Positions 5,382 to 5,968 of a stretch of 5,968 nt of DNA are shown here, piece after piece (position 1 is the first letter of the stretch; each line of letters begins with the position of its first letter). The stretch spans positions 1 through 5,968 of the forward strand of contig JANTHA010000139.1 of NCBI GenBank assembly GCA_024762625.1. Reading direction: 5' to 3'. The notes beneath the pieces are model-generated. The model was not told the DNA's origin. It ran no database searches and was given only the letters and a program-made list of their open reading frames with translations. The stretch comes from Thiotrichaceae bacterium (GTDB lineage: Bacteria; Pseudomonadota; Gammaproteobacteria; Thiotrichales; Thiotrichaceae). The position numbers and the translations under genes were made by a program.

Positions 5382-5968
5382 TTTGAGTGTCTTTCTTATG
5401 CTCTCTTTAACTGGCCCGTGTAACAATTTGTAAATGGAGCAGCTTAATTTTTTCTGGTCAAATGAAATATCGTACATGGTTTCGGTGCTGGAGGCATATC
5501 GCTTTTTATAGGTTTTCTCATTCTCGTCATACATAAAATTAAAATATTTCAATCGTTTATTATTAATACTTGCTGCAATTTCCTGGGTAATCAAGGTGGT
5601 TAGCAGGGAATAGCGATGCCCATGTTCCTTGATAAATCCGCTCTGGTAAGCATGTATGGTCTGTTTGTCGATAAACAGGTAAAGCGCCGCTACGGGTTTC
5701 TCTTCAAACCAGATAATACGCAATTGAACCTTGTTCAATGGCATCAGGCGGCGCATCAGTTTTTTATGGAATTGTTCAAATCTGGCGCTGTTAAATGCGC
5801 TTTGTTTGTTCAGGTCGCCGCGTCTTCCCCGGTTCAGGTCTGCGAGTATGTCTATAGCCTGGTCGCTATCCATTTCCTCAATAGCGGATCGAATGGAGAA
5901 CGCTTGTTCCTGTTGTAATCGTTTAAAAACGCGAGTGATATTATTGCGTTTTTTTTTGCGAAGACTCA
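5367..5968 (-). CDS. BioF2/CelD-type GNAT acetyltransferase, 5' end outside the window
   Basis: The frame is open from its TGA at 5367-5369 to the right edge, so only the C-terminal 199 residues are visible. An ATG at 5873 exists, but the codons upstream of it continue the family pattern: SLRKKKRNNITRVFKRLQ resembles the basic S-x-R-x-x-x-R-x-x-x-R segment that opens the second GNAT half in the Acetyltransf_6 family. It is followed by VQLRIIWFEEKPVAALYLF, HAYQSGF and the diagnostic end LKYFNFMYDENEKTYKKRY, which corresponds to the fDf..G.e.yK block. Family members transfer acyl or aminoacyl groups in polysaccharide, cell-wall or secondary pathways and are related to FemAB; the substrate cannot be told here. 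A run of nine A residues on the coding strand (5949-5957) encodes Lys-Lys-Lys. It converges on the JmjC-like gene with a 15-nt 3' overlap. Confidence 0.85.
   Translation of the reverse strand, partial: SLRKKKRNNITRVFKRLQQEQAFSIRSAIEEMDSDQAIDILADLNRGRRGDLNKQSAFNSARFEQFHKKLMRRLMPLNKVQLRIIWFEEKPVAALYLFIDKQTIHAYQSGFIKEHGHRYSLLTTLITQEIAASINNKRLKYFNFMYDENEKTYKKRYASSTETMYDISFDQKKLSCSIYKLLHGPVKESIRKTLKLFLK

Noticed and set aside
5616..5918. 100-codon + strand frame opposite the acetyltransferase
   Set aside because: It is antisense to a protein with clear GNAT family features.

Overview
The window looks like chromosomal DNA of a Proteobacterium with mid-range GC, most likely a gammaproteobacterium. 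The support is the trpF-trpB-trpA gene order, clear Shine-Dalgarno sites, one good sigma70-type promoter, and a short palindromic repeat of a type common in these genomes. Genus cannot be set from the sequence alone.

Left part (1-2994, minus strand): positions 1-243 hold no gene but carry three inverted repeats. The arms at 7-40 look like a dispersed repeat cut by the window edge, and 186-212 is a hairpin just past trpA. Then comes a compact operon read right to left, trpF (2332-2994), trpB (1080-2348) and trpA (244-1083), with each junction overlapping (17 nt and 4 nt). It encodes phosphoribosylanthranilate isomerase and both tryptophan synthase subunits. The other trp genes are not here. 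trpB must start at GTG, because an in-frame stop lies one codon upstream, and it carries an N-terminal extension of about 27 residues relative to E. coli TrpB.

Middle (2995-4400): the spacer between trpF and the rightward genes holds a 149-bp MITE-like palindromic element (3001-3149). Its left arm reaches into the trpF ribosome binding site. Next is a TTGACA-17-CAGAAT promoter with an AT-rich dyad behind it, then a likely two-gene operon: an 85-residue three-helix membrane protein of the GlsB/YeaQ/YmgE family, and a 213-residue cytoplasmic protein I do not recognise. The latter has two copies of a S-x-x-x-R-x-x-x-[IL]-L-N-x-P-L-P-G-[TS]-E motif, a Gln/Glu/aromatic-rich helical middle and a proline-rich tail. 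A hairpin with T-rich 3' flank (4232-4274) probably ends this unit.

Right part (4401-5968): a JmjC/cupin-like protein (326 aa) with a plausible Fe(II)-binding H-x-D...H triad runs convergently into a BioF2/CelD-type GNAT acetyltransferase gene on the minus strand. Their 3' ends overlap by 15 nt. The acetyltransferase frame stays open to the right edge, so its true start is outside the window; taking an internal ATG at 5873 as its start would truncate it. The most promising leads are the unknown 213-residue protein beside the membrane protein, the JmjC/GNAT pair, and the palindromic element in the trp leader.
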